Positions 1 through 8,789 are shown, numbered from the stretch's first letter. The stretch: 64,000 nt of DNA from Clavibacter sp. VKM Ac-2872 (GCF_015351105.1 NZ_JADKRR010000001.1:558001-622000); one strand, 5' to 3'. The notes: generated by a model from the sequence alone, not told the origin. A program made the numbers and translations.

Positions 1-51
1 CGTGCCGTCGTCGGCGACGGTCTGCTCGGCCACGAGCGCGCGGTACGTCAT
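1..51 (-). CDS. N-terminus of a YhdH-like quinone oxidoreductase (partial)
   Basis: Only the first 17 codons lie in the window; the gene runs off the left edge. The reverse strand reads MTYRALVAEQTVADDGT, which resembles the opening of the acrylyl-CoA reductase / YhdH branch of medium-chain oxidoreductases. A TAGCGT hexamer on the same strand (58-63) sits exactly six bases before the ATG, the leaderless promoter pattern seen throughout this window, which supports a real start. The family call rests on very little sequence and should be treated as a guess. Confidence 0.4.
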   Translation of the reverse strand, partial: MTYRALVAEQTVADDGT

Positions 52-117
52 GCCGTCACGCTACGCCCGGGAGGCCAGACGTCGACAGAGAGGAGGGGCG
101 GCCCCTCTCCCGCACGC

Positions 118-510
118 CTAGGAGAGGCGCCACCCACGACCCGCACGTTCGCCCACGGCGAGGTACACGAATCCCGCGACTCCCAGGGGGACCGCGAACG
201 CCCAGATGACGACGTAGACATAGAAGCGGAGGGCGAACACCACGGGCACCAGCAGAAGGGGGATCGTCCACGAGCCGAGGCCCTCTCGCATCGGCTGCGT
301 GAGCCGGAACCACGCCTCGCGGGCCAGCGGGTAGGTGATCGTCTGCACGAGCATCACCATCGAGAGCAGGACAAAGTGGGACGGAGCCTTGGTGGTGCTC
401 GAGGACGCTTCCATCACGATGATCGCGACCCCGGGGATGCCTCCGAGCACCATGCTCGACGGCAGGCGCGTGTATCGCCGGTTGAGCCAGGCTCCCAGTA
501 CGAAACTCAT
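118..510 (-). CDS. small integral membrane protein, function unknown
   Basis: The 130-residue product begins MSFVLGAWLNRRYTRLPSSM and has four hydrophobic segments at about residues 19-33, 46-60, 83-98 and 100-118. I recognise no family motif. A longer reading upstream exists, but this ATG precedes the first membrane segment and the upstream extension is arginine-rich shadow sequence. The gene is followed downstream (leftward) by the truncated oxidoreductase and preceded by pfkA on the same strand with about 70 bases between them. No enzymatic role can be assigned. Confidence 0.6.
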   Translation of the reverse strand: MSFVLGAWLNRRYTRLPSSMVLGGIPGVAIIVMEASSSTTKAPSHFVLLSMVMLVQTITYPLAREAWFRLTQPMREGLGSWTIPLLLVPVVFALRFYVYVVIWAFAVPLGVAGFVYLAVGERAGRGWRLS

Positions 511-578
511 CGCGCGATGCTGCCACGGCGGACGGGTGGGCCGCGGGCGGATTCCCCGGGGTGAGCGCCCGCCCGGGA

Positions 579-1604
579 TCAGCCGAAGAGGATCGCGGCC
601 TCGTCGTAGCGGTGCTGCGGCACGGTCTTCAGGCGGCCGAGCGCCTCCTCGAAGCCGACGTGCACGATGTCGGTGCCGCGGAGCGCGACCATGCGGCCCC
701 AGTGTCCGTCGCGCACGCTGTCGACCGCGGCGAGGCCGAGGCGCGTGGCGAGCACGCGGTCGTACGACGACGGGGTGCCGCCGCGCTGGATGTGACCCAG
801 GGTGGTGGCACGCGTCTCGATGCCCGTGCGCTCCTCGATGATGGGCGCGATCTGCTCGCCGATGCCGCCGAGCCGCGGGCGACCGAAGGCGTCGAGCCCG
901 CGCTCGCCGTGGGCATCGGACGCGTGCTCGGGGATGAAGCCCTCCGCGACGACGACGAGCGGCGCGCGCCCGCGGTCGTAGGCCGAGCGGACCCACCCGA
1001 TGATCTCGTCCATGCTCGTCTTCTGCTCGGGGATGAGGATCGCGTGCGCGCCCGCGGCCATGCCGGAGTGCAGCGCGATCCAGCCCACGTGCCGGCCCAT
1101 GACCTCGGCGACCATGCAGCGGCTGTGCGAGTCGCCTGTGGTGCGGAGGCGGTCCATGGCGTCGGTCGCGATCTGCACGGCGGTGTCGAAGCCGAACGTG
1201 TAGTCGGTCGCGTCGAGGTCGTTGTCGACGGTCTTGGGGACGCCGACGATCTTGAGGCCCGCGTCCGTCAGTCGCTTGGCGGCCGCGAGCGTGCCCTCGC
1301 CGCCGATGGCGAGGATCGCGTCGATGCCGAGGCGGTCGAGGTTCTCCTGGATCCGCTCGACCCCGCCGTCGCCCTCGAACGGGTTCGTGCGGCTGGTGCC
1401 GAGGATCGTGCCGCCCTGCTTGCCGATGCCCTGGATGTCGCGGCGCGCGAGCGGCATGACGTCGCCGTCGACGACGCCCCGCCAGCCGTCGCGGAAGCCC
1501 ACGAACTCCTGCTTGTGGATGGTCGTTCCCTTGAGCACCGCCCCGCGGATGACCGCGTTGAGTCCGGGGCAGTCTCCGCCTGAGGTGAGGATTCCGATGC
1601 GCAC
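579..1604 (-). CDS. pfkA: ATP-dependent 6-phosphofructokinase, group III
   Basis: The enzyme phosphorylates fructose 6-phosphate to fructose 1,6-bisphosphate, the committed step of glycolysis, in the cytosol. The 341-residue product has the family's usual length. GGDCPG is at residues 9-14, GGEGT at 101-105 and PKTVDND at 123-129, so the catalytic aspartates fall at 127 and 129 as in the E. coli enzyme. Glycine at 104 is the residue associated with ATP rather than pyrophosphate use. Lysine at 124 (PKT rather than PGT) is typical of the actinobacterial group III enzymes. The start is GTG; a CATGAT hexamer lies six bases upstream, a weaker version of the leaderless signal. It is divergent from the kinase at 1643, with only 38 bases between the two starts. 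Confidence 0.95.
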   Translation of the reverse strand: MRIGILTSGGDCPGLNAVIRGAVLKGTTIHKQEFVGFRDGWRGVVDGDVMPLARRDIQGIGKQGGTILGTSRTNPFEGDGGVERIQENLDRLGIDAILAIGGEGTLAAAKRLTDAGLKIVGVPKTVDNDLDATDYTFGFDTAVQIATDAMDRLRTTGDSHSRCMVAEVMGRHVGWIALHSGMAAGAHAILIPEQKTSMDEIIGWVRSAYDRGRAPLVVVAEGFIPEHASDAHGERGLDAFGRPRLGGIGEQIAPIIEERTGIETRATTLGHIQRGGTPSSYDRVLATRLGLAAVDSVRDGHWGRMVALRGTDIVHVGFEEALGRLKTVPQHRYDEAAILFG

Positions 1605-1642
1605 ACGTCCATCATGGGGCACGGGTCCGCGAGACTGGCCGG

Positions 1643-2350
1643 ATGGACACCGCACCCGACGGCCGCCCGACCGCCGCCTCGCCCGCCACGGGCGACCTCG
1701 ACCGCCTCGCGCGTCGCGCCCTCGGCCTCGTCCGCGACGACCGACGCGCGATCCTCGCCCTCGCGGGCAGCCCCGGCGCCGGCAAGACGACCCTCGCGCG
1801 GGCGCTCGTCGCGCGCGTCGAGGCGCTGGCGGGCCGCGGCACCGCCGTGTGCGTGCCCATGGACGGCTTCCACCTCGCCAACGCGACGCTCGACCGGCTG
1901 GGCCGCCACGACCGCAAGGGCGCGATCGACACGTTCGACGGCTGGGGCGTGCTCGCCCTCGTGCGGCGCCTCCGCGGGGAAACCGACCACGTCGTCTACG
2001 CGCCGTCGTTCGACCGGGCGGTCGACGAGGGCGTGGCGGGCGCCGTCGCGGTGGATCCCGCCACGCGGCTCGTCGTGATCGAGGGCAACTACCTGCTCGT
2101 CGACGACGAGCCATGGGGGCTGCTGCGCGCGGAGGTGGACGAGGCGTGGTTCTGCGAGACCCCCGCCGACGCGCGCTTCTCGCGCCTGGTCGACCGGCAC
2201 ACGGCCGGCGGGCGCGATCCCGACGCGGCGGCGGCGTGGGCCCGCGACGTGGACGGCGCGAACGCGGTGCTGATCGAGGGCACGCGCGGCCGCGCCGACC
2301 TCGTGGTGGACGGCACGGCCGCGGGCGTCCCGGAGGCGTCCGCCCGTTAG
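1643..2350 (+). CDS. nucleoside/nucleotide kinase family protein (pantothenate/uridine kinase-like)
   Basis: A P-loop phosphotransferase of 235 residues. The Walker A motif GSPGAGKTT is at residues 42-50 and PMDGFHLAN at 72-80, a signature of the bacterial branch related to uridine and pantothenate kinases (the fructose-transport-associated kinase group). The aspartate at 74 is the expected catalytic base. The natural substrate is not known for most members, so nucleoside, fructose or pantothenate are all possible. The gene is divergent from pfkA and convergent with the oxidase-like gene that ends 11 bases downstream. Confidence 0.8.
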   Translation: MDTAPDGRPTAASPATGDLDRLARRALGLVRDDRRAILALAGSPGAGKTTLARALVARVEALAGRGTAVCVPMDGFHLANATLDRLGRHDRKGAIDTFDGWGVLALVRRLRGETDHVVYAPSFDRAVDEGVAGAVAVDPATRLVVIEGNYLLVDDEPWGLLRAEVDEAWFCETPADARFSRLVDRHTAGGRDPDAAAAWARDVDGANAVLIEGTRGRADLVVDGTAAGVPEASAR

Positions 2351-2360
2351 CGGCCGCGGA

Positions 2361-2861
2361 TCAGAGCTCGACGGTGCCGTGCTCCCCGACGTCCTTCGGG
2401 CGCTCGCCCGTGATCGCGGCCTTGGCGTACTTGATGAGCGCGATCGGCTTCGGGGTGTCCTGGTACCAGTACTCGGCGGCGTCGGCGTGCACGCGGATCA
2501 GCGCGACGGTCGGGTCGTCCTTGCCGTCCTCGAACCACGCCTCGGCGCCCGTCGACCACAGCTCGTCGATGCGGGCGCGGTCGCGCGTGATCTCCGCGGT
2601 GCCGGCGATGGAGAGGAACCCGTCGCCGGACTGCAGCGACACGTTCACCTGGTCGCTCGCGCAGATCTCGGCGGTCTTGTCGCTCGGGTCCTGCGTGAAG
2701 AACCAGAGGTCGCCGTCGAAGTCGCGCTCCTGGCTGGCGAGCGGGCGGCTGACGAGCTGGCCGTGCGCGTTGACGGTGGTGAGCAGCGCGATGCGGGCGC
2801 TCTTCACGAGCTCGGCGACGCGCTCGCGGTCGTCCTGGTGGTCGTTCGTGGTGTCGGTCAT
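2361..2861 (-). CDS. pyridoxamine 5'-phosphate oxidase-like general stress protein
   Basis: The 166-residue product has the split-barrel FMN-binding fold seen in general stress protein 26 relatives. It carries the typical opening RIALLTTVNAHGQLVSRPL at about residues 23-41, followed by the LWFFTQ strand and an acidic C-terminal region. Members bind FMN or F420 and are induced by stress; a specific reaction cannot be assigned. TAGCGT on the reverse strand (2869-2874) lies seven bases before the ATG, so the transcript is probably leaderless. It converges with the kinase gene. Confidence 0.8.
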   Translation of the reverse strand: MTDTTNDHQDDRERVAELVKSARIALLTTVNAHGQLVSRPLASQERDFDGDLWFFTQDPSDKTAEICASDQVNVSLQSGDGFLSIAGTAEITRDRARIDELWSTGAEAWFEDGKDDPTVALIRVHADAAEYWYQDTPKPIALIKYAKAAITGERPKDVGEHGTVEL

Positions 2862-2926
2862 GCGGCCGACGCTACGCGCGCTGCACGGGGCCGGGGAGGG
2901 TCGGCGGCCGTGCGTACCCTGAGGGG

Positions 2927-3892
2927 ATGGACCAGGGCGGAACGGAGGTGACGGCCCCCGACGCGCGCACCGCCTACCTCCCCGACCGCGAGGTCGACCT
3001 CCGGCTCGTGCTGCGTCCGCTGTTCCGCGGGGTCGTGGATCCGACCTGCCGCTGGGACGCCGCCCCGCCCGGATCCCGCCGCGTCGGCGTCTGGCGCACG
3101 GCCCGGACGCCCCTCGGGAACGCGTCGCTGCGGCTGGACCCGCGCCCCGACGGCGGGGTCGAGGCGCGCGCCTGGGGCCCCGGCGCCGAGTGGGCGATCG
3201 CGGGCGTGCCGGAGCTCCTCGGCGAGGGCGACGACTGGTCCGACCTCGACGTCTCCGCGCATCCCCTCCTCCGCGACGCGCACCGCCGCCTGCCCGCGCT
3301 CCGGCTGATGCGCACGAACCACGTGTTCGAGGCCATGGCGTCCGCGGTGCTCGAGCAGAAGGTCACCGGGCTCGAGGCCAGGCGGGCGTGGCGGCAGCTG
3401 ATCCTCGCGCACGGCGAGCCCGCGCCCGGCCCCGTGCCCGTCGGCATGCGCGTGCTGCCGTCGCCTGAGCGCTGGCGGCTCATCCCGTCGTGGGAGTGGC
3501 ACCGCGCGGGCGTGGATCCGAAGCGGTCGCGCACGCTCATCGCGGTCGCGACCTCGGCGGCGGGCCTCGAGCGCACGCTCGCGCTCGGGCGGGGGAGCGA
3601 CGAGATCACGCGGCGCCTGCGGTCGATCCCGGGGGTGGGGATCTGGACGGCGGCCGAGACCACGCAGCGCGCCCACGGCGATCCCGACTCCGTCAGCGTC
3701 GGCGACTACCACGTGCACGACACCGTGGGATGGGCGCTCGCCGGCCACGCGGTGGACGACGACGGGATGCTCGAGCTGCTCGAGCCGTGGCGCGGACAGC
3801 GTCAGCGGGTGATGCGCCTCATCGAGTCGAGCGGGTTCCGGAAGCCCCGGTTCGGCCCGCGCATGACGGTGCAGGACCACCGCGCGCACTGA
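2927..3892 (+). CDS. DNA-3-methyladenine glycosylase II (AlkA-type)
   Basis: A base-excision repair glycosylase of 321 residues that removes alkylated purines from DNA. The helix-hairpin-helix segment SIPGVGIWTA is at residues 233-242, and the catalytic aspartate is D260 in the context SVGDYH, matching AlkA. VLEQKVT near residue 141 corresponds to the conserved start of the HhH-GPD domain. The N-terminal third is longer than in short AlkA forms and fits the AlkA N-domain. TACCCT (2915-2920) sits six bases before the ATG, indicating a leaderless message. No methyltransferase (Ada/Ogt) gene is adjacent. Confidence 0.85.
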   Translation: MDQGGTEVTAPDARTAYLPDREVDLRLVLRPLFRGVVDPTCRWDAAPPGSRRVGVWRTARTPLGNASLRLDPRPDGGVEARAWGPGAEWAIAGVPELLGEGDDWSDLDVSAHPLLRDAHRRLPALRLMRTNHVFEAMASAVLEQKVTGLEARRAWRQLILAHGEPAPGPVPVGMRVLPSPERWRLIPSWEWHRAGVDPKRSRTLIAVATSAAGLERTLALGRGSDEITRRLRSIPGVGIWTAAETTQRAHGDPDSVSVGDYHVHDTVGWALAGHAVDDDGMLELLEPWRGQRQRVMRLIESSGFRKPRFGPRMTVQDHRAH

Positions 3893-3919
3893 GCGACGCG
3901 GCGGCCCTGCGTCCGCGGA

Positions 3920-4720
3920 TCAGCTGTCGGCCGCGATGCCGTCGGGCAGCTGCGCGCCCGCCTTCGTGAGCGCGTCCACGAGGTCCTGGCCGGCGACGGT
4001 CGTGATGATGTCGCCCTGGACCCGCAGGGTCGGGGTGCCCGTGACGCCCGCCGAGGTCGCGTCCGAGGTGTTGCTCGTGATCCACGACGAGTACTTCCCC
4101 TCGGCCACGCACGTGCGCGCCGCGTCCGCCGTGACGCCCTGCGTGGTGAGCCAGGTGACGAAGTCGGCGTGGGTCCAGGAGTCGGTGATGGTGGAGTGGT
4201 TGTCGAACAGGGCCGAGTGCACGGCAGGCCACTTGTCGGGCTCCTCGGCGAGCACGCACGCGGCGGCGCTGCCCGCGACGACCCCGTACTTCGTGACGAT
4301 CTGGATGGGGTGGTAGACGATGCGCACCTGGCCCGTGGCGGCGATCCGGTCGAGCAGCGGGCCGGTCTCGGCCTCGTACTGCGCGCAGTGGGGGCACGAG
4401 TAGTCCTCGTACACGTCCATGGTGACGGGGGCGTCGGCCGCGCCCACGCTGACGCCGGTGGGCTCGGTCGCGATGCGCACCTGGTCGCCCGTGGACAGCG
4501 CCGCGGTCGTGTCCTGGGAGGGGCCCGCGGCGCTCGCCGCCTGGGACTGCCCGAGCAGGTAGACGCCGCCGGCGATGGCCGCGATCACGATGACGAGGCC
4601 ACCCGCGACGGAGAACTGGGCGATGAGGCGGCGGCGCTTGCGGCGCCGGTCGTCGAGGGCCCTCTCGATGCGTGCCTTCTCGCGGATCGCGCGTACCTTC
4701 TCGTTCTCATGCCGGGCCAT
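3920..4720 (-). CDS. membrane-anchored DsbA-like thiol-disulfide oxidoreductase
   Basis: The 266-residue protein has a basic cytoplasmic tail (residues 1-34), one membrane anchor (about 35-57), and an extracytoplasmic thioredoxin fold. The active site is CPHC at residues 109-112, and a cis-proline loop GTPT lies near the C-terminus. It probably oxidises or holds disulfides in exported proteins, like other actinobacterial DsbA/Thioredoxin_4 proteins. A further in-frame ATG lies 24 bases upstream, but the chosen start has TAGGAT (4728-4733, reverse strand) seven bases before it. This window encodes at least two secreted cysteine-containing proteins that could be substrates; that link is only an inference. 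Confidence 0.85.
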   Translation of the reverse strand: MARHENEKVRAIREKARIERALDDRRRKRRRLIAQFSVAGGLVIVIAAIAGGVYLLGQSQAASAAGPSQDTTAALSTGDQVRIATEPTGVSVGAADAPVTMDVYEDYSCPHCAQYEAETGPLLDRIAATGQVRIVYHPIQIVTKYGVVAGSAAACVLAEEPDKWPAVHSALFDNHSTITDSWTHADFVTWLTTQGVTADAARTCVAEGKYSSWITSNTSDATSAGVTGTPTLRVQGDIITTVAGQDLVDALTKAGAQLPDGIAADS

Positions 4721-4795
4721 GGCCACGATCCTAGGGATCCGCATGCCCGCGCCCCTGGGAGGCGCCACAGCGCTGCGTATGGATAGGCTCGGCGC

Positions 4796-5749
4796 GTGCC
4801 CGACGACGTGACGAAAGTACCCCGCCTCCCCACCGGCCAGCAGCACGAGCTCACCGCGGAGGTGGACGGCCGCACCCAGCGCATCGTCGTCGCCGAGGTC
4901 GGCGCCGCGCTCCGCGTGCTCCAGGTCGACGGCACGGACCTCGTCCAGTCCTACCCGGACCACGCGCGGCCCCCCTTCTGCAGCGGCGTCGTGCTCGCGC
5001 CCTGGCCCAACCGGATCCGCGACGGCATCTGGGAGCAGGACGGCGTCACCCACCAGCTCGACATCACCGAGGTCGACCGCGAGAACGCGATCCACGGGCT
5101 GCTCCAGCACGCGCCGTACCGCCTCGTGGAGCGGGACGAGGTCTCGGTGACGCTCGCCGCCGACGTGCACCCCCAGCACGGCTACCCCTTCGCCCTCGAG
5201 ACGAGCGTGCGCTACGAGCTCACGGGCTCCGGCGTCCGCGTGACGCATGTGATCCGCAACGTCGGCGACGCCGATGCGCCCGTCGCCGTCGGCACGCACC
5301 CCTTCCTCCGCGTGGGGGACGTGCCCACGGAGGAGCTCGAGGTCGTCATCGACGCGCCCACCCACATCGAGGTGGATCCCGTGCGCCTCAACCCCACGGG
5401 CGTCCAGACCCCGGTCGACGGCACGCGCTTCGACCTGCGCCAGGGCGTGCGCGTGCGCGACGCGCAGCTCGACGACGCGTGGGCCGACGCCCGCGTGGTC
5501 GACGGCGTCACCCGCCACGGCGTCCAGGCGCCCGACGGCCGGCGCACCGAGATCTGGGCCGACGGCGAGTTCACCTACTGGCAGGTCTTCGTCACGCCGT
5601 GGTACCCCGTCGCCGACGGCCACGTGTGGGCCGTCGCGGTGGAGCCGATGACGGCGCCGGCCGACGCGTTCAACTCGGGCGATGGCCTCATCACGCTCGC
5701 GCCCGGATCCGAGTGGTCGGGCACCTGGGGCATCGACCTGCACGACTGA
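4796..5749 (+). CDS. aldose 1-epimerase family protein (galactose mutarotase-like)
   Basis: The enzyme family interconverts alpha and beta anomers of hexoses in the cytosol. The 317-residue product has the two catalytic-site histidines, H100 (NAIHGLL) and H168 (GTHPF), and the catalytic glutamate E283 (VAVEPMT). These are the residues expected in active mutarotases. The start is GTG, with TAGGCT (4784-4789) six bases upstream, a leaderless arrangement. The gene is divergent from the DsbA-like gene with 75 bases between. The exact sugar is unknown; many actinobacterial members act on glucose or on sugar 6-phosphates. Confidence 0.85.
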   Translation: MPDDVTKVPRLPTGQQHELTAEVDGRTQRIVVAEVGAALRVLQVDGTDLVQSYPDHARPPFCSGVVLAPWPNRIRDGIWEQDGVTHQLDITEVDRENAIHGLLQHAPYRLVERDEVSVTLAADVHPQHGYPFALETSVRYELTGSGVRVTHVIRNVGDADAPVAVGTHPFLRVGDVPTEELEVVIDAPTHIEVDPVRLNPTGVQTPVDGTRFDLRQGVRVRDAQLDDAWADARVVDGVTRHGVQAPDGRRTEIWADGEFTYWQVFVTPWYPVADGHVWAVAVEPMTAPADAFNSGDGLITLAPGSEWSGTWGIDLHD

Positions 5750-5847
5750 CCCGTGCGCGGTCGTCGCCTCCGGACGCCCCCGGGAGCCCGTGGTCGGAAA
5801 CCGAAGCGGCCCGGGACGCCCGGCGCCGACCGTCCTAGCGTCGGAGC

Positions 5848-6297
5848 ATGACCGACACCAGCGCGACCACCGCCCTCGACTCCATCACCGGCGTGCACCA
5901 CGTGCGCCTCTCCGTCACCGACCTCGGCCGCTCGCGCGCCTTCTACGAGGGCGTGCTGGGCCTCACCCCCGCCATCGAGAGCGAGGGCGACGCGAGCGAT
6001 CCCGCCGTGCGCGAGGATCCCGCGCAGTACTTCGGCGGCGTCATCTACGGCGTGGGCTCGCAGCTGCTCGGCCTCCGCCCGATCTCGGGCGACGGCGCCG
6101 CGTTCGACCCCGCGTCCCGCGGACTCGACCACGTGAGCCTCCAGGTGGGCTCGCGCGACGACCTCGTGCGCGCGGCGGCGCTGTTCGAGGAGCGCGGCAT
6201 CGCCCACGGCGAGGTCATGGACTTCCCCACGGGCATGTCGATCCTCTCGGTGCAGGACCCCGACGACATCAACGTGGAGCTCGTCGCCGCGGGTTGA
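5848..6297 (+). CDS. VOC family (glyoxalase/dioxygenase fold) protein
   Basis: The 149-residue product has the beta-alpha-beta-beta-beta repeats of the vicinal oxygen chelate superfamily. It begins with GVHHVRLSVTDLGRSRAFYEGVLG (residues 15 on; the first metal-ligand histidine is in HHVRLSV), the matching second-half histidine is in LDHVSLQV, and a C-terminal glutamate is in INVELVA. These give a plausible metal site. Substrate unknown: glyoxalase, ring-cleaving dioxygenase and antibiotic-binding roles are all possible. TAGCGT (5836-5841) precedes the ATG by six bases. The neighbouring ohrR-type gene begins 67 bases downstream and could be co-transcribed. Confidence 0.75.
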   Translation: MTDTSATTALDSITGVHHVRLSVTDLGRSRAFYEGVLGLTPAIESEGDASDPAVREDPAQYFGGVIYGVGSQLLGLRPISGDGAAFDPASRGLDHVSLQVGSRDDLVRAAALFEERGIAHGEVMDFPTGMSILSVQDPDDINVELVAAG

Positions 6298-6311
6298 TCC
6301 GCGCGCGTGCC

Positions 6312-6326
6312 TACAATTTCCTCTAG
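6312..6326 (+). promoter_or_regulatory. possible OhrR operator half-site / -10 element
   Basis: The sequence TACAATTTCCTCTAG lies 38 bases before the ohrR-type start. Its first half, TACAATT, equals one half of the palindromic box bound by OhrR repressors (TACAATT and its complement). The second half is degenerate. TACAAT could also serve as a -10 hexamer. Autoregulation is therefore plausible but not shown. Confidence 0.35.
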
Positions 6327-6363
6327 TGCCGAACCGCGCACCGCACCGGCCGAGGAGGACGCG

Positions 6364-6825
6364 ATGACGACGACGGACCCGCTGGCGCTCGAGAGCCAGG
6401 TCTGCTTCCAGGCGGTGGTCGCCGCCCGCACCGTGGTCGCCGTATACCGGCCGATCCTCGAGCCCCTCGGCCTCACGCACACGCAGTACCTCGTGATGCT
6501 GGCGCTGTGGGAGCGGGACGACCGCTCGGTCTCGGACCTCGGATCCACCCTGCAGCTCGAGCCGGCGACGATCACCCCGCTGCTCAAGCGCCTGCAGGGG
6601 GCCGGGTTCGTCGACCGGGCCAGGAGCGCCGTGGACGAGCGCGTCGTGGTGGTCTCCCTCACGGACGCCGGCCGTGAGCTCCGCGGCCGCGCGGTCGACG
6701 TGCCCGCGCGGGCCGCGGCACGCACCGGCATGACCGTGGACGAGCTCGAGGCCCTGCGCGACGCGCTCGACGACGTGGTGGGGCGGCTCACGGGCGCGCT
6801 CGCGGAGGACGACGCCGCGGCCTGA
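6364..6825 (+). CDS. ohrR: MarR/OhrR-type organic-peroxide-sensing repressor
   Basis: A winged-helix MarR-family regulator of 153 residues. The N-terminus ESQVCFQAVVAARTVVAVYR (residues 10-29) contains a cysteine at 14, in the position of the peroxide-sensing cysteine of OhrR, followed by the typical YRPILEPLGLTHTQYLVM segment. A GAGGAGG ribosome site at 6352-6358 fixes this ATG over an upstream GTG reading. OhrR normally represses the peroxidase gene ohr, but no ohr gene lies in this window; its neighbours are a VOC protein and a fructan hydrolase. The sensor identity is well supported by the cysteine, the target is not known. Confidence 0.8.
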   Translation: MTTTDPLALESQVCFQAVVAARTVVAVYRPILEPLGLTHTQYLVMLALWERDDRSVSDLGSTLQLEPATITPLLKRLQGAGFVDRARSAVDERVVVVSLTDAGRELRGRAVDVPARAAARTGMTVDELEALRDALDDVVGRLTGALAEDDAAA

Positions 6826-6880
6826 TCCGGCACGCGGCCGCATCGACCCGCGAGCGGGCGCGCATCGGCTGCACGGGTGA

Positions 6881-8521
6881 TCAGCGCCCGACGTCGAAGG
6901 GCGCCCAGCTCGCGTCGGTGACGCGCGTCGTGCCGTCCACGGCCTCCACGGAGAGGGCCGCGCCGTCGAGCGTGCCGACCGTCGCGGTCGTGAGGACGGC
7001 CGCGTCACCGTCGACGAAGGCCTCCAGGGTGCGGTCGTCGAGGACGAGGTCCAGGGTCACCGGATCCGCGGGCGCCGCATCGGGCAGCGGCGCCGTGGCG
7101 GGCCGGTCGTAGGCGTCCGGCATGATCCCGTCCGGGTCGTCGTCGCGCACGACGAACGCCTGGCGCCTGGCCGCGTCGTAGCCGACCGTGACGGTGCCGC
7201 CCTCGGGGGAGGCGAGGCGCACGCGGGTCTCGCGCGCGGGATCCGCCGGGTCGGGCGTGAGCGTGAGGCGGAGGCGCGAGGGGCCGCGGGGTGACTCGGC
7301 GAGCGGGGTCGCGGCGTCGACGCGCGCGTCCGGGATGGCGCGGGCATCGCCCTCGCGTGCGGCGAGGGCGTCGAGGGGCGCCGAGCGCAGCGCCCAGCCC
7401 GCGCCGTCCTCCACCAGCCGCAGCTCGCGCACCAGCGACTGGCCGCCGCCCGCGCCGCCGTCCCGCAGCGGCAGCCGGTCCGCGTACTGCCAGCTGCTCG
7501 TCCAGCCCATCGCGTAGCGGCGGGTGGGCGCGGCGCCGCCGGTCGGATCCGCCCAGGTGACCCCCGCGTAGAGGTCGGCGCCCTGGTCGAGCCAGCGCGG
7601 CGCGTCGTCGTCGGTCGTGAAGCGCTCGCCGTCGAAGTCGCCGACCCAGTACGCGTACCCCGTGCCGCGGCCCTGGCGGGCGCCGTCCGCGCCGACCCCG
7701 AGGACCCAGCGGACGCGGTCGGGGTGGTCCGCGCTCGTGATGGGGAAGACGTCCGGCGTCTCGAGCGTGCCGAGGTCGTCGCGCGCGAAGTCGGAGCGGT
7801 AGGTCCAGTGGATGAGGTCCGGTGACGTGTAGAAGCCGATCCGCGTGCCCTCCGCGAGCGCCATGCTCCACCGCCCGTGCTCGCCGTCCCACACCACCTT
7901 GGGGTCGCGGAAGTCGGGGCCGCCCGGGTTGTCCAGGACGGGATTCCCCGCGTACGGCCGGAACCGGTAGCCGCCGTCGGTGGAGTAGTAGAGGGACTGC
8001 CGCTGCACGCCCTCGGACTGCTGCGTGAGGATCGCGATCACCGTGCCCGCGCCGAGGCCGGACGTGTTCCCGGTGTCGACCACGACGCTGCCGGTCTCCG
8101 CGTCGCCGAGCGGGGTGTCGTACTTGTCGACGGCGATGCCCTCGTCGTGCCACGTGACCATGTCGGCGGACGTGTAGTGGCGCCACGCGGATCCGTTCCC
8201 GCCCGGGTGGTCGACGTTGACGAGCGCGTAGGCGTGCCAGACGCCGTCGAGCAGGAAGGGGCGCTGCGGGTCGTTCATGAACTCGCCCGACGGGCGGATG
8301 TGGATGCCGTCGTCGGCGGCGCGGGGCGCGGGCGGCGGGGGCGCGACCGGCCCGCGGTCGGCGCCCGTGATGCCGCGCACGGCCACGACGAGGGCGGCGA
8401 CCAGGAGGATCGCGACGGCCACGAGGAGGGCGCGGCGGTGACGGCGGGCGAGGGTTCGGATGCGGTCGCGCCATCGAGGCGCGACGCCCGCGGCAGGCGG
8501 TGGCGACGGTGGAGCGGTCAT
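6881..8521 (-). CDS. surface-anchored GH32 fructan hydrolase (levanase/exo-fructosidase type)
   Basis: The enzyme family cleaves beta-fructosidic bonds in levan, inulin or sucrose. The 546-residue protein has a basic N-terminal tail, one membrane anchor (about residues 31-49), a proline-rich linker, and an extracellular GH32 domain. The nucleophile motif is MNDP (82-85, D84), the transition-state stabiliser motif is FRDPK (204-208), and the general acid is E254 in LETPDVFP. A C-terminal beta-sandwich follows. Family members usually have NDPNG; here it is NDPQR. A GAGGAG ribosome site lies just before the ATG. It is divergent from the GH68 levansucrase, so synthesis and degradation of levan are encoded back to back. 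Confidence 0.88.
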   Translation of the reverse strand: MTAPPSPPPAAGVAPRWRDRIRTLARRHRRALLVAVAILLVAALVVAVRGITGADRGPVAPPPPAPRAADDGIHIRPSGEFMNDPQRPFLLDGVWHAYALVNVDHPGGNGSAWRHYTSADMVTWHDEGIAVDKYDTPLGDAETGSVVVDTGNTSGLGAGTVIAILTQQSEGVQRQSLYYSTDGGYRFRPYAGNPVLDNPGGPDFRDPKVVWDGEHGRWSMALAEGTRIGFYTSPDLIHWTYRSDFARDDLGTLETPDVFPITSADHPDRVRWVLGVGADGARQGRGTGYAYWVGDFDGERFTTDDDAPRWLDQGADLYAGVTWADPTGGAAPTRRYAMGWTSSWQYADRLPLRDGGAGGGQSLVRELRLVEDGAGWALRSAPLDALAAREGDARAIPDARVDAATPLAESPRGPSRLRLTLTPDPADPARETRVRLASPEGGTVTVGYDAARRQAFVVRDDDPDGIMPDAYDRPATAPLPDAAPADPVTLDLVLDDRTLEAFVDGDAAVLTTATVGTLDGAALSVEAVDGTTRVTDASWAPFDVGR

Positions 8522-8789
8522 GTCGTCGGTCTCCTCGCGGTGGGGCGTTCGGGGGCAGACGGGTGGCGGAGCGGAGCGGGAGAGCATGCACCGCCGCACG
8601 ACCGATCCGGCGACCGTACAGGTCGAACCGGGCCGCGTCCACCCCATTCGAGGGACACGCCCGGGATCCGGTGCCGACCCCGTCCGGGGGCGCGCCGGGA
8701 CCCGATCACCCCCTAGGCTCCCAGACCGGGGGAGCGTGCACCGCGCGTCGCGATCGGACTCATCGATACGAGAACGAGAGTGAGAACAG
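8522..8789. promoter_or_regulatory. divergent control region between fructan hydrolase and levansucrase
   Basis: This 268-base region separates the two divergent fructan genes and must carry both promoters. On the plus strand TAGGCT at 8714-8719 is a good -10 candidate for the levansucrase, giving a leader of roughly 65 bases. I see no perfect palindrome in it. No regulator gene is adjacent to either enzyme, so any sugar control must come from elsewhere. Confidence 0.4.
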
